Source: Candidatus Binatia bacterium
GTDB taxonomy: Bacteria; Desulfobacterota; Binatia; HRBIN30
Assembly (NCBI GenBank): GCA_026004215.1
Contig: BPIR01000002.1
Coordinates: 485,844-549,843, forward strand
Direction: 5' to 3'
DNA length: 64,000 nucleotides
This document shows positions 55,249 to 64,000 of the stretch, in pieces. Position numbers and translations under genes: made by a program. Position 1 is the first letter of the stretch, and the number at the start of each line of letters is the position of its first letter. The notes below the pieces were generated by a model. It searched no databases and had not been told where the DNA came from. It saw only the letters and a program-made list of their open reading frames with translations.

Positions 55249-57543
55249 TCACGGCAGCAGCGTGGCTGTGGTCGTCGAGGTCGCCACGAAACCGGACTCG
55301 TCCGTCACCGTCGCGTACAACACCACCTGGCCCCCGGGGTTCAGCAGCGCCGTTGCACGCAGCTTCAGTTTGACGAGGCCCGCCGGTACCTGCAGGAACT
55401 GAAACTTGAGCACGTTACCCTCCTGCCTCGTCGCAGCCGGCTGTGTCGCAATCACTTCGACTCCGTCGGGAAGAACGACCGTCAGCTCGTTGTTCGGTAA
55501 AGCCCCACTATATCGAGCCACCGCCGTGTACGTGGAACTTCGCCGCCATTTCGCGGGGCCTTTCAGGAACAGCGCCAAGCGTTCCTTGGTGCGGACTTCG
55601 GAACGATGCTCACAGATATTCGCGTTCCCGGCATCGTCCTTGATCGCAGCCCAGGCGTAAAGCACGGTCCCATCGGCTACATCCGGAGCCACGTTCCCAT
55701 CCACCCGCACCATTCCCGCGGTGCGCGCAAGCTGCGCGTACTCTAGAACGTTTGCGGCTGTGAGGCTGGGAACCGGCACGAATCCAGAGGGCGCAAAGCC
55801 AACCTCGGGCAATGAAACCGTCAGCGTGTTGTTTCCTGTACCGTTTTTGTAGCGAACGGCGTAACGCAGCGGTGTGCCCGGCCGTGCGTAAACCTGCGCC
55901 CGCAAAGCACAGGCAATCCGCCCGGCTTGTGCCGAACGCACCACTACTAGGTCGGCCGCCTCGGCGATGGTTTGGTCCTCAGCGGCCAATCGAGCAACGT
56001 TTCTGATCGATACCCCGGGCGACAAATTTTCGGGCAGGGCCACATCGATCGTGGCAAGCCCTGCAGGCCCCTTGTCCAACGCTCCGATCGAAATCCTCAC
56101 GCGTTGTCCTTCTACCGAGTGCGGGGACTCACTGCTCACGCGAACAATCTCGAACGGCTCAGGCACATCGTCTTCCAAGACCACATTCCCCACTGGTAAC
56201 TTGCAGGGATTGCTCCAGCGTAGCACATAGCTCAGCCTTCCTCCGGGACTCGGGAGCCCCGCGTGGCTTTTTTGTAAGCGGATCGCGCAAACGTCCCCGG
56301 CGGTTGGCGTTGACGTTGCCGAGGGAGTGAGCGAGGCTGCACGCACTGCCGTGGCCGTCGGGGTCGGGGTCGGCGTCAGTGTACGAGAACGGGTCGCACT
56401 GCGCGTTGGTGTGGGGGATACGGTCGGCGAGAGCGTACGTGTAGGGGTGGATGTCCGCGTGGGGATCGCAGTCCGGCTGGGCGTCGGGGTACGGGTCAGG
56501 CCGCCTCCCCCTCCTGGCATCACAGTCGGAGTGAGGACCAACGCGGGGGTCGTCGGTGTAGGGGTGGCGGGAACAGTGGCTGTCGGGGTAAAACTCGGCG
56601 TTGGAGTGAAGCTCCATGTTGGCGTGGGAGAGGGGGTCAGCGTCGAGGTGGGAGTCGCGGTCGGAGACGCCGAGCCCGTGTGCGTGGCCGTGGCGCTGGG
56701 AGTGGCAGTATTCGTGGGAGTCAGGCTGGGCGTGTCGGTCGGGGAATGAGAGGGCGTCGAAGTCGCTGTACTCGCCGGGGTCTTGGTCGCGGTTTCGGTA
56801 ACCGTTTCTGTGGGCGTGTGTGTCGGGGTATCCGGCGGAGTTGCGGTCGGAGTCTCGGTGGGCGTGTTGGTCACCGTATTTGTAGGCGTCACCGTGAACG
56901 TGTTGGTGGGAGACGCTGTTGCCGTTTGAGTCGGTGTCGTGGTCGCTGTATTCGTCGGAATCGGGCTCGGCGTGGCCGTCAATGTGTGGGTCGGCGTGGC
57001 CGTCGGTGTATCGGTGGGAGTTCCTGTCGCGGTGTGAGTCGGTGTTTGTGTTGCTGTGCTGGTTCGGGTCTGCGTCGCCGTACCCGTTGCTGTGCTCGTT
57101 ACGGTGTGGCTCGGCGTACTCGTGGGAGACGCTGTTGCCGTTTGAGTCGGTGTCGTGGTCGCTGTATTCGTCGGACTCGGGCTCGGCGTGGCCGTCAATG
57201 TGTGGGTCGGCGTCATCGTTCCCGTATGGCTGGGAGTCGTCGGCGTCAGCGTCGGGGTTTGCGTTGCTGTAGCCGTTCGGGTCCGAGTTGCTGTGACGGT
57301 CGGCGTATTTGTTGGCGTGAGAAAGAGTCCAGCGCAACCATTGGCGCAAGTGTTTCCGGCGCCCCCCACCCACGTACCGCCTCCACCCCCGCACTGGGTG
57401 TTACAGAAGTCCTGACACTGCGCATTGCCGGTAGGGTTGTCCAAGCACACGTTACAAGCGGTGCATGCGCAGCAGCCAGCAGCAAAGCTCGCACGTGGAT
57501 GGGCAACGATGCCCACCACCGCGACCCACGCAAGCACAATCAT
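55249..57543 (-). CDS. surface protein with long Thr/Pro repeats and C-terminal beta domains
   Basis: About 764 residues from [14 protein letters not shown], whose leader ends near RASFA; an upstream ATG at 57681 would bury the leader. A Cys-rich segment follows (ten Cys in about 55 residues). A stretch of roughly 325 residues of T-x-T-x/TPT repeats comes next. The C-terminal part (about 410-764) holds DUF11-like beta-sandwich domains ([40 protein letters not shown]). The Thr/Pro stretch probably is a stalk that exposes the domains at the cell surface. The repeat DNA contains a 92-base internal duplication. Confidence 0.82.
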   Translation of the reverse strand: MIVLAWVAVVGIVAHPRASFAAGCCACTACNVCLDNPTGNAQCQDFCNTQCGGGGGTWVGGAGNTCANGCAGLFLTPTNTPTVTATRTRTATATQTPTLTPTTPSHTGTMTPTHTLTATPSPSPTNTATTTPTQTATASPTSTPSHTVTSTATGTATQTRTSTATQTPTHTATGTPTDTPTATPTHTLTATPSPIPTNTATTTPTQTATASPTNTFTVTPTNTVTNTPTETPTATPPDTPTHTPTETVTETATKTPASTATSTPSHSPTDTPSLTPTNTATPSATATHTGSASPTATPTSTLTPSPTPTWSFTPTPSFTPTATVPATPTPTTPALVLTPTVMPGGGGGLTRTPTPSRTAIPTRTSTPTRTLSPTVSPTPTRSATRSRTLTPTPTPTATAVRAASLTPSATSTPTAGDVCAIRLQKSHAGLPSPGGRLSYVLRWSNPCKLPVGNVVLEDDVPEPFEIVRVSSESPHSVEGQRVRISIGALDKGPAGLATIDVALPENLSPGVSIRNVARLAAEDQTIAEAADLVVVRSAQAGRIACALRAQVYARPGTPLRYAVRYKNGTGNNTLTVSLPEVGFAPSGFVPVPSLTAANVLEYAQLARTAGMVRVDGNVAPDVADGTVLYAWAAIKDDAGNANICEHRSEVRTKERLALFLKGPAKWRRSSTYTAVARYSGALPNNELTVVLPDGVEVIATQPAATRQEGNVLKFQFLQVPAGLVKLKLRATALLNPGGQVVLYATVTDESGFVATSTTTATLLP
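56906..56997. repeat. 92-base direct repeat, copy 1, inside the Thr/Pro stalk
   Basis: Identical to 57122-57213 except for one base (A or C). The copies are 216 bases apart start to start, a multiple of three, so the reading frame is kept. This indicates a recent in-frame duplication or recombination in the stalk. Confidence 0.9.
57122..57213. repeat. 92-base direct repeat, copy 2, inside the Thr/Pro stalk
   Basis: Second copy of the repeat at 56906-56997. It encodes [11 protein letters not shown](P)SPTN-like residues and the next dozen in both copies. The near-identity contrasts with the more diverged surrounding repeats. Confidence 0.9.
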
Positions 57544-57681
57544 CCGCCGCACCGTAAGCCATGCTTCCGGCTGACCCTCGATCTCACCCCAACGTTGCTC
57601 GCAGCCGTCCGCGTCTGGTTGGGAACTCTTCACATGCCATCCGGGCACGCGCTTGCCCCCCTTTCGTAGCCTGTGGAACAT

Positions 57682-57987
57682 TGCGACACTCCGCGCCGAC
57701 CAACTTTCAGCGCACTATTCTCCGTGCGACGGCGAAGACTAAACCGGATGCAAGATTTCGCAAGCAAAAAATCCTAATGACAATATAAGCTTTTATCCGC
57801 CACGCTATACTCCCCGGCTACCTACACCGCGACGAGGAGCAGCGTGAATCCCTCGCCTTCCTGGCTCGACCGATGCCCGAAGCGAGGTCTCCCCCGCTTC
57901 TGGGGTTCCCGGCGTGGTCGCTGTGCGCGAACCATTGCATATAGCAGTATTAACAATAATTTTTGTTTAGTGTATGTACACTATCAT
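57682..57987. other. AT-rich divergent promoter region ahead of radC
   Basis: 306 bases between the repeat-protein gene and radC. The last 60 bases are strikingly AT-rich compared with the rest of the window, with a TTGCAT box at 57935-57940 and runs of A/T. No Shine-Dalgarno sequence precedes the radC ATG. A second AT-rich patch near 57770-57800 may serve the opposite gene. Nothing else is supported. Confidence 0.5.
57968..57983. promoter_or_regulatory. palindromic operator candidate
   Basis: TAGTGTA-TG-TACACTA: two 7-base arms with a 2-base centre, 4 bases before the radC ATG. Position and symmetry suggest a dimeric repressor site covering the promoter or the translation start. It is not a match to a LexA box I know. 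Confidence 0.55.
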
Positions 57988-58668
57988 ATGACACGAGCCA
58001 TTAAAGGATGGCCGGAGGAGGATCGGCCACGAGAGAAACTGCTCCGTCTCGGCGCTGAGGCACTGTCGGAGGCGGAGCTGCTCGCCGTAATGTTCCGCCA
58101 TGGCGGGCGCGGGTACAGTGCGGTGGACTTAGGGCGGGAGGTCCTGGCGCGCTTCGGCAGTCTCCGCAAGTTGGGCAATGCTCTGCCCGGAGAGTTGCGG
58201 GCCATTGCCGGCCTCGGTCCGGCAAAGACCGCGCAACTCCTCGCCCTGGTGGAGCTTTGCAAACGGTACGGGGAGTTGCGCTGGCAAGTCGGCGAGCCGT
58301 TTCGCGACCCGGCGGACGTGTACCGTCACTTTCGTGAACGTCTGGCCGCAGAAAAACGGGAATCCTTTTATGCTGTTCTGCTCGACAATCGCCACCGCAA
58401 AATCCGCGAGGTGCGCGTGTCGCAAGGCTCGCTGACCACTACGATCGTATGCCCGCGGGACGTGTTCGAGCCGGTGGTCCGCGAGGCGGCAGCCGCCGTG
58501 GTGTTCGTTCACAACCACCCGAGCGGGGATCCCACACCTAGTCCGGAGGATGTGGCCATTACCCGCCGTTTACGCGAGGTCGGGGAAATCATGGGGGTGC
58601 GCGTGCTGGACCACATTGTGATCGGGCACGGCCGTTACGTGAGTTTTGTCCGCGATGGTTACTGGTAA
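57988..58668 (+). CDS. radC: RadC/JAB-domain protein
   Basis: 226 residues starting MTRAIKGWPEEDRPREKLL. The N-terminal RadC helix-hairpin-helix part (ELRAIAGLGPAKTAQLLALVEL) precedes the JAB/MPN metalloprotease-like domain with HNHPSGDPTPSPED, carrying the two His and the Asp of the JAMM motif. The start is decided by family alignment; the frame upstream has no similarity. Cellular role in bacteria is uncertain (it is often competence- or SOS-linked). Confidence 0.93.
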   Translation: MTRAIKGWPEEDRPREKLLRLGAEALSEAELLAVMFRHGGRGYSAVDLGREVLARFGSLRKLGNALPGELRAIAGLGPAKTAQLLALVELCKRYGELRWQVGEPFRDPADVYRHFRERLAAEKRESFYAVLLDNRHRKIREVRVSQGSLTTTIVCPRDVFEPVVREAAAAVVFVHNHPSGDPTPSPEDVAITRRLREVGEIMGVRVLDHIVIGHGRYVSFVRDGYW

Positions 58669-58723
58669 GGCCCTGCTTTTCGATGGGAGACGGGACCGGG
58701 TAACGCCCGACGTGCAGCGTTGG

Positions 58724-59569
58724 TCACAACCGGGCCAAAAAGCTTTGCGCCGCCGCCACGAATGCCTGCGGGTTGTCGCCCATGACGGAATGCCCAGCGC
58801 CCGGGATGGTCACCAGCACGCTGCCAGGAATCGCTTCCTGCAGCCGACGTGCCGCTTCGGGGGAAAGAATATCGCTTTCCGCCCCCTTCACGATGAGCGT
58901 CGGGCACCGGATCTTGGCGACGTCGTCCCACAGCCCCAGCAACGCGGAGGCTCGAAAGCTCCGTTCCGGCGAGCGCAAATAGGGATCGTACTTCCACGTC
59001 CAGCGACCGTCAGGAAGCTGCTTGAGGTTGTGTGCCAAACGGCTGCGGATGTTTTCCAGCGAGCGCCGCGGATTGAAGGCGTGCGCCCGCGCCACGAAGT
59101 CCTCGAAGTTTGGCAAGATGTCTTCCTGTTGGATGAATTGCCGAATATTCTCCACGCCCTTCGCCTCGATTTGCGGGCTCACGTCCACGATGATCAACGC
59201 TCGAACTCGCTCCGGGTAACGCACCGTGTAAGTAATGGCATTGATGCCTCCCATGGACATTCCGGCCAGCACGAAACTTTCCAACCCCAGCGCAGTGCGG
59301 ATCCCTTCCAGATCCTCCGCTTGGGTATGACGGGAGTAGTCGCCGTCGGGGGCCCAATCCGAATCACCGTGCCCGCGCTGGTCGATACACAAAACCCGGA
59401 ACTCGCGCGCGAGCTCCGGCGCCACTTCGTCCCAACTGTGCGCCGTTTGCGTAATGCCATGCAAACACACCAGTGCCGGGCGATCCGCGGCACCCCAATC
59501 GAGGTAGTGAAATCGAAGCCCGCGGGCCGTCAACATCGCCTCTCGCGCCCTGGCCTGGTGCATCATCAT
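58724..59569 (-). CDS. alpha/beta hydrolase
   Basis: 281 residues. Oxyanion HGITQTAHSWD, nucleophile elbow GMSMGG with the Ser, Asp in the IVKGAESDILSPEAA region and the catalytic His in GAGHSVMGDNP fit the alpha/beta-hydrolase fold. The sequence resembles haloperoxidase/MhpC-like enzymes. The substrate is not known. It is convergent with radC and divergent from the DprA-like gene. Confidence 0.9.
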   Translation of the reverse strand: MMMHQARAREAMLTARGLRFHYLDWGAADRPALVCLHGITQTAHSWDEVAPELAREFRVLCIDQRGHGDSDWAPDGDYSRHTQAEDLEGIRTALGLESFVLAGMSMGGINAITYTVRYPERVRALIIVDVSPQIEAKGVENIRQFIQQEDILPNFEDFVARAHAFNPRRSLENIRSRLAHNLKQLPDGRWTWKYDPYLRSPERSFRASALLGLWDDVAKIRCPTLIVKGAESDILSPEAARRLQEAIPGSVLVTIPGAGHSVMGDNPQAFVAAAQSFLARL

Positions 59570-59592
59570 AACGTTGCGTTCGGGTAACACGG

Positions 59593-60510
59593 GTGTTCGT
59601 CGGGAACAAGGAAGCCACATTTTACGCTGTCATGTTGTCGGAGCTCCCTCACGTGGGAGAACGAACCGCGCGCGCCATTCTGTGGCGCTGCGCCCAGCGA
59701 GGCCACGGCTTGGCCGCATTCTTCCACTTGCCGGCGCAGGTTTTGAGGCGCGACTTTGTGCTCCCCGAAGCGGCTCTACGCTGTCTCGACCAGCACCTGG
59801 AGGCGCATCGCCGGCGTTGCGAGTGGCTCTCGGCGCAATTGCTCGCTTGCGGCGGTGCCGCGTGGACACTGCTCGATCCCGACTACCCCGAGCGGTTGCG
59901 GCGCTGGAGCCACGCGCCGCCCATCATCTTTACCGCAGGCACGCCGTGTGCACTGGAAAGGTCCACACTCGCACTGCTGCACTCGCGTACCCCGACCGAA
60001 CAAACTGTGGCTCTGGTGAGCCTCGTGGTGGAACGAGCGGCACGCGCGGGCTTTGCAGTGGTCACCAGTAACGGCAAGGCTGCGTATCGGCTGGTCGGCG
60101 TGGCCAGCCGAGCCCTCTCGGCCCGGCGCATCGTCGTTCTCGATCGTGGCTTGTTTTCCGCTCTCGGGCCATCACTTGCCCGCGACCCCTGCACGAACGC
60201 GGCGCCCAATGAGGGAGTCTTCCGAACTGACCTGCAATGGATTTGCTCTCCCTTTCGGCTGTTGGACCACGCCGTGCCGCGCAACGGCCGCAGGAGGGAC
60301 GCAATCGTAGGCGCCTTGGCCGACGTCATCCTCGCCCTTCACGCGCGACCCGGCGGGGAAATCGAACGGGTGTGTTTGGAAGCGCTGGACGAAGGCCGGC
60401 CGGTGCTCTCTTGGCACGGCGAAAACCCCGCTTTAGTGGCCGCCGGGGCTGTTCCCGTCGGCGAGAACGATTTGAACTGTTTGGGGCGCTTTGCTCCAGG
60501 ATCGCCGTGA
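59593..60510 (+). CDS. degenerate DprA/Smf-like protein
   Basis: 305 residues from a GTG. Early helix-hairpin-helix-like LSELPHVGERTARAILWRC and the signature DPDYPERLRRWSHAPPIIFTAG are as in DprA. The Rossmann part is altered: the usual GSR becomes HSR, and the SGLARGID-like loop is TSNGKAAYR. A CEEA-free, RNN-like region is missing. It may be a non-canonical DprA with lost ssDNA-binding loop. It follows a small gap after the alpha/beta hydrolase gene. Confidence 0.7.
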   Translation: MFVGNKEATFYAVMLSELPHVGERTARAILWRCAQRGHGLAAFFHLPAQVLRRDFVLPEAALRCLDQHLEAHRRRCEWLSAQLLACGGAAWTLLDPDYPERLRRWSHAPPIIFTAGTPCALERSTLALLHSRTPTEQTVALVSLVVERAARAGFAVVTSNGKAAYRLVGVASRALSARRIVVLDRGLFSALGPSLARDPCTNAAPNEGVFRTDLQWICSPFRLLDHAVPRNGRRRDAIVGALADVILALHARPGGEIERVCLEALDEGRPVLSWHGENPALVAAGAVPVGENDLNCLGRFAPGSP

Positions 60511-60609
60511 TACCGCGGCGATTCGGTGAACCCGCTGGGCCCGAGAGCTCGCAAGGCCCGTCGTTCGCCCCTTTGTCCCGCTGGACTTTGGTCTGCAACT
60601 CGCCAACCG

Positions 60610-61065
60610 ATGGAAGGCGTGTTACGGACAAGCGCCGTGCGTGTTAAACGGATTTTGTTCCTCTGTGTTGCGAACTCTGCACGGAGCCAGATGGCGGAGG
60701 GTCTCGCGCGTGCTCGCTTTGGCTCCGCAGCGGAAGTGGCCAGCGCCGGCAGCGCTCCCAAGTCCGTTCATCCGCTTGCGGTGCGTGCAATGGAGGAAAT
60801 CGGCATCGACATCTCGCAGCAGAGGTCCAAGCACGTCTGCGAATTCGAAAAACAAGAATTCGACGTAGTGGTGACGTTGTGCGCCGAAGAGGTGTGCCCG
60901 GTGCATTTGCGTGCGCTCTCGCGGCTACATTGGCCGATTGCCGACCCGGCCACCGGGCCCGCTGGGATCAGCGAACACGAAGCCTTGGAGCGCTTCCGGA
61001 TCGCTCGCGACGAAATCCGCATTCGCATCGAAGAGCTGGCAGTGGCATTGCTCGGTGAGGCTTAG
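60610..61065 (+). CDS. ArsC-type low-molecular-weight phosphatase/arsenate reductase
   Basis: About 151 residues. The phosphate loop CVANSARSQ has the CX5R pattern, and the later Cys pair in [10 protein letters not shown] matches the resolving cysteines of thioredoxin-coupled Ars[10 protein letters not shown] follows as the general acid loop. It reduces arsenate to arsenite or dephosphorylates Tyr. The start is uncertain; a GTG 27 bases later also fits. No ars neighbours. Confidence 0.85.
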   Translation: MEGVLRTSAVRVKRILFLCVANSARSQMAEGLARARFGSAAEVASAGSAPKSVHPLAVRAMEEIGIDISQQRSKHVCEFEKQEFDVVVTLCAEEVCPVHLRALSRLHWPIADPATGPAGISEHEALERFRIARDEIRIRIEELAVALLGEA

Positions 61066-61087
61066 CCAACCCCAGGGCGAGGCGCCG

Positions 61088-62434
61088 TCACGAGCGCCGG
61101 AGCTCGCCACCGCGACCGTGTGAGGCCACGCTCATCACCAGATTGACCGCAAATACGAGGAATGCGGCCCAAGTCACGGGTCCCGACACCGCCGCCCACC
61201 GGTACCACGCGGGACTCGCCCCCCAGGCGCTGGCCGCCTCCCCGCCCCGGACCAGAAGCCCCACGTTCAAGAGCCAGTACGTCGCATCGCGCAAGCGAGC
61301 ACTCCAAATCGGGATGCCGGCTGCGGCCGGCAAAACACGCATGGAGACACCGAAGATCATTTGCGAAAGAAAACCAAGGGTAAACGCGTGCCGCGCAAAA
61401 TCAGCGGCGGGGCCGATAAAAGATGCCCCGGTCCACGCCACGGCAACGGGTCCGCTCGCCAGCGACACGGCTAGCCACCCGTAAGCAAACACGAGGAACC
61501 GCTCAGTCCCAGGCACCGAGTGTCCCACTGGTCCGCGCCCCCGCAGAAAGCCGATACGCCCGATGTACGCGGCGCCAGCTAGACCCAGCGCCAGCCCGCC
61601 CAATTGACTCGCCCCTGTGCCGAACCCCACCGGTAAGGCCCCCGCAGCCGCGGCCCCGCCCGCGCACCACAGAACCGTGCCGGCTTGATGCAGCACCCAA
61701 ACAACTCGGTCGGCGTTGCGCTCCTTCCACTTGAGGCCAAGGGCTGTGGGAAGAATGCGCAGGCTCATGCCGTAAATCCAATTGGCGGCAAAACCCCACA
61801 GAGCAGCTTCCCAAACAGCCTGGCCTCCCCGCGCCAGCAAAGCCGGAAAGCCGAGGGGAGCGGCCGCAGCGAAAACCAACCACCAACTTCCCGTTTGCAC
61901 GTAGGTCGAGAGCAGCGCAGGAGAGACCTGTGCTGCGCGGAGATGCGCGCTCACAGCCCACGCAAATGCACCCGCACCCATCAGCAAGCTCGCATGGCCC
62001 AGCAGGACCCCGACACTCGTCGGGCCCGCAAAGCTCCCGATGCTCGCCAGCGCCGTTCCGGCGCTCAAGCCCACTAGAGTCACCCGATCCAGTAGGCTCG
62101 CGCCCCAGGGGCGACCACTCAGCCGAGGTAACACGTGATAAGCGACTCCGCACACGAACAAAGCCGTGAACCCAAAGAGCTGCGCGTACGCGTGCGCCAT
62201 ACGGGCCTGCGCCAGGGCCACTGTGCCGAGCAGGTTCACCTGCAACGTCAGCGAGAGCCATACGACCGCCCCCAACGTGGCGCCGAGACTCAGGGCAAAC
62301 ACAAGGCTGGCGACGAAAAATCCAGCCGCCCGCCGCGCCGTAGCCCGCATGAGCCGATCGACTTCCGAATCGGCCGCTGACCCGCCGGATTTCCTCGACC
62401 TCTCGCGTGATTGTCTGAAACCTACACGTTGCAT
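61088..62434 (-). CDS. NnrS-like haem/copper membrane protein
   Basis: A 448-residue protein with about 12 membrane helices. The motif QARMAHAYAQLFGFTALFVCGVAYHVLPRLSGR and the matching ARHAFTLGFLSQMIFGVSMRVLPAAAG are NnrS-family signatures with conserved His residues at helix ends. NnrS proteins relieve NO stress by an unclear mechanism. The start may be the ATG (MRATARRAAGFFVA) at residue 29. It is convergent with the ArsC-type gene (22 bases). Confidence 0.78.
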   Translation of the reverse strand: MQRVGFRQSRERSRKSGGSAADSEVDRLMRATARRAAGFFVASLVFALSLGATLGAVVWLSLTLQVNLLGTVALAQARMAHAYAQLFGFTALFVCGVAYHVLPRLSGRPWGASLLDRVTLVGLSAGTALASIGSFAGPTSVGVLLGHASLLMGAGAFAWAVSAHLRAAQVSPALLSTYVQTGSWWLVFAAAAPLGFPALLARGGQAVWEAALWGFAANWIYGMSLRILPTALGLKWKERNADRVVWVLHQAGTVLWCAGGAAAAGALPVGFGTGASQLGGLALGLAGAAYIGRIGFLRGRGPVGHSVPGTERFLVFAYGWLAVSLASGPVAVAWTGASFIGPAADFARHAFTLGFLSQMIFGVSMRVLPAAAGIPIWSARLRDATYWLLNVGLLVRGGEAASAWGASPAWYRWAAVSGPVTWAAFLVFAVNLVMSVASHGRGGELRRS

Positions 62435-62472
62435 GAGTCTTCGCGTCTTCGGTACGAAGGAATGCCTACCCT

Positions 62473-63204
62473 ATGTCGAGCCCGGATCAAAGGGAACATC
62501 GAGGATCTCCGCTCCCGCTCGTCGGCCGAGCCGGAGACCGGCCGCGCGTTGTCTTGGCCGTGCGCGACCATCTAGCCCCCGTACGCCGCCTGTGCCGGCC
62601 GGGCGTGGATATCCTCGAACTGCGCGTGGACCAGTTTTCTCGCCTCGATCCGGCGCATGTGGAGAACGTCGCACGGCAAGTCGGCAAAGAGTTTGGCCGC
62701 CCTCTGCTGGCCACTGTCCGATGGCAGCGAGAAGGCGGGGGTGCAGGGCTGGCCGACCAAGCAAGGTTGGAACTCTTTCGCACGCTCCTTCCGCACGTGG
62801 CGGCTGTCGATGTGGAGCTACGGGCCCCACGGAGTTTTCAGCCGATCGTCCGCGAGGCCCAAGATCGCCACCGGGCGGTGGTCCTGTCGTATCACGACTT
62901 CGAGCGGACGCCGTCCGCACGCGAGCTCGAACGGCTCTACCGCAGAGCCTGCGACCGCGGAGCGGATATCGTGAAGTTCGCTGTGCAGGCGCATCAGGCT
63001 CAAGATGTGTGGCGGCTCGCTACGTTCACGTGGCAGCACCGCGAATCGGCCGTGGTCACCATGGCCATGGGACGGCTAGGTCCGCTCTCGCGGCTCATAC
63101 TGCCCTTATTTGGCTCCCGCTGGGTGTACACCAGCGTCGCTCCAGCGCACGGCCAGATCCCGCTCGCGCGCCTCCTCGAAGACTTGCGCTTTTACTTTCC
63201 TTGA
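62473..63204 (+). CDS. aroD: type I 3-dehydroquinate dehydratase
   Basis: 243 residues. The Schiff-base Lys168 (ADIVKFAV) and His141 (SYHDF) are in place, with ELRVD at 49-53 and GPLSRLILPLFGSRWVYTSV near the C-terminus. It makes 3-dehydroshikimate in the shikimate pathway. It overlaps the pdxA end by 13 bases on the other strand. The N-terminal 25 residues are probably unstructured. Confidence 0.92.
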   Translation: MSSPDQREHRGSPLPLVGRAGDRPRVVLAVRDHLAPVRRLCRPGVDILELRVDQFSRLDPAHVENVARQVGKEFGRPLLATVRWQREGGGAGLADQARLELFRTLLPHVAAVDVELRAPRSFQPIVREAQDRHRAVVLSYHDFERTPSARELERLYRRACDRGADIVKFAVQAHQAQDVWRLATFTWQHRESAVVTMAMGRLGPLSRLILPLFGSRWVYTSVAPAHGQIPLARLLEDLRFYFP

Positions 63205-64000
63205 TGGAGCCGGAGCTGTGGGCGCGCAAGCTTGGCCGCCAAACACAACGCCGCAATCATGCTGCGCGGATCGGCGCGATTCTCACCTGCAATATCGAAC
63301 GCCGTACCGTGGTCTGGCGAGGTGCGCACGAACGGCAAGCCGAGGGTCACGTTCACGCCATCGTGAAAATGAACGAGCTTGAAGGGTCCGAGCGCTTGGT
63401 CATGGTACGGGCACAACACCGCCTCGTACGCTCCGTGGTAGGCATGAAAAAACACGGTGTCAGCCGGCACGGGGCCGACCACGTGGATCCCGCGCTGGCG
63501 CGCGCGCGCGACCGCAGGCCGCACGATGCTTTCCTCTTCGCCCCCAAACAAGCCCCCTTCCCCAGCGTGAGGGTTGAGCCCCGCCACCGCGAGCCGCGGC
63601 TCGGCGAATCCGAACTGCTCCCGGAGCGCGCGATGGGTAATGCGGATCGTGGACTCTACCAGTTCCACCGAAATTTCCTCCGCCACGCGCGCAAGCGCCA
63701 CGTGCGTGGTCATGAGGACGACACGTAGTCGAGGACCGGCCATCATCATCCGCACGGGCACATTGCCGGCGAGCTCGGCGAGCAGCTCGGTGTGCCCGGC
63801 GGCCTGGTGTCCTGCCGCTACCCAATGTGCTTTCGCAATCGGCGCCGTGACCAGTGCGTCGGCCTCACCTCGCTGTACGAGCTCCACTCCGGCGACTACC
63901 GACTGAAACGAGGCCTCGCCGCAACGCTGGCGATCGGCGCCGCGCAATCGCGCACCCAAGGCGGGCAAGGACTTCACGCTGGGGATCTCGTGCACGAGTA
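63192..64000 (-). CDS. pdxA: 4-hydroxythreonine-4-phosphate dehydrogenase (3' part)
   Basis: The C-terminal 269 or so residues of PdxA, which is usually about 330; the N-terminus lies outside the window. Three metal-binding His are visible: AAGHTELLAE, GLNPHAGE and CPYHDQALGPFK. It oxidises 4-phosphohydroxy-L-threonine in vitamin B6 synthesis using NAD. The internal ATG near 63995 is not the true start. It converges with aroD. Confidence 0.93.
   Translation of the reverse strand, partial: LVHEIPSVKSLPALGARLRGADRQRCGEASFQSVVAGVELVQRGEADALVTAPIAKAHWVAAGHQAAGHTELLAELAGNVPVRMMMAGPRLRVVLMTTHVALARVAEEISVELVESTIRITHRALREQFGFAEPRLAVAGLNPHAGEGGLFGGEEESIVRPAVARARQRGIHVVGPVPADTVFFHAYHGAYEAVLCPYHDQALGPFKLVHFHDGVNVTLGLPFVRTSPDHGTAFDIAGENRADPRSMIAALCLAAKLARPQLRLHQGK

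Noticed and set aside
56327..56749. A Val/Gly-repeat frame on the plus strand
   Set aside because: Antisense of the Thr/Pro repeats (GTN/GGN codons opposite ACN/CCN); no start signal.
56300..57300. Possible CRISPR array because of regular short repeats
   Set aside because: Repeats are codon-scale Thr/Pro coding repeats with no constant spacer pattern.
56159..57394. A 411-codon Asp/His-rich frame overlapping the Thr/Pro protein
   Set aside because: A frame-shifted reading of the same repeats on the same strand; repetitive DNA keeps several frames open.

Overview
The window comes from the chromosome of a high-GC Gram-negative bacterium. Outer-membrane and envelope genes (lptE, lnt, the heptose gene rfaE2, an exosortase) support a diderm. 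The gene mix includes small-type PurS/Q/L, rib-nrdR-nusB-leuS-lptE synteny, several short-chain dehydrogenases and a thiolase, a tryptophan tryptophylquinone (TTQ) amine dehydrogenase, and secreted proteins with long Thr/Pro-rich linkers. This points to an uncultured deltaproteobacterium-like lineage, and Candidatus Binatota is my best guess. That placement is inference from content and was not tested by phylogeny. I see no tRNA, rRNA, CRISPR array, phage or insertion sequence.

Layout. 1-7226: oxidoreductase and thioesterase genes, a DUF2889 protein, a 658-base gene-free stretch with a sigma-54-like site and stacked hairpins, then grx, mazG, murJ and rpsT. 7227-21758: about 14.5 kb read entirely on the minus strand, in transcription order two SDR genes, dut, purC, purS, purQ, purL, purF, nrdR, ribD, ribBA, ribH, nusB, leuS, lptE. 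Many junctions are ATGA stop/start overlaps, so it probably forms one or a few long operons. The RibB half of RibBA has lost key catalytic residues. 21859-29320: a thiolase with a tandem repeat in its leader, rlmN, a polytopic membrane protein, a secreted sialate-esterase-like protein and an MFS transporter.

29444-37602: a mini-exosortase with its co-transcribed membrane protein and a HAD phosphatase, lnt, then a compact TTQ amine dehydrogenase operon (heavy chain, mauE, mauD, light chain, c-type cytochrome) behind a LamG protein. No mauG is present. 37826-47811: class I fumarase; an operon of HPF-like protein, AIR-synthase-like protein, a 51-residue zinc-ribbon-like protein and an LLM flavin oxidoreductase; a 75-residue protein behind a clear sigma-54 promoter; a NorQ/CbbQ-NorD/CbbO AAA/VWA pair; and a DUF4326 protein.

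48127-64000: a CSLREA beta-helix surface protein, a DoxX-like protein, M1 aminopeptidase, rpmB, an SCP2 protein, rfaE2, a very Thr/Pro-repetitive surface protein with an internal 92-base duplication, radC behind an AT-rich palindromic promoter, an alpha/beta hydrolase, a degenerate DprA-like protein, an ArsC-type phosphatase, an NnrS-like membrane protein, aroD, and pdxA cut by the window end.
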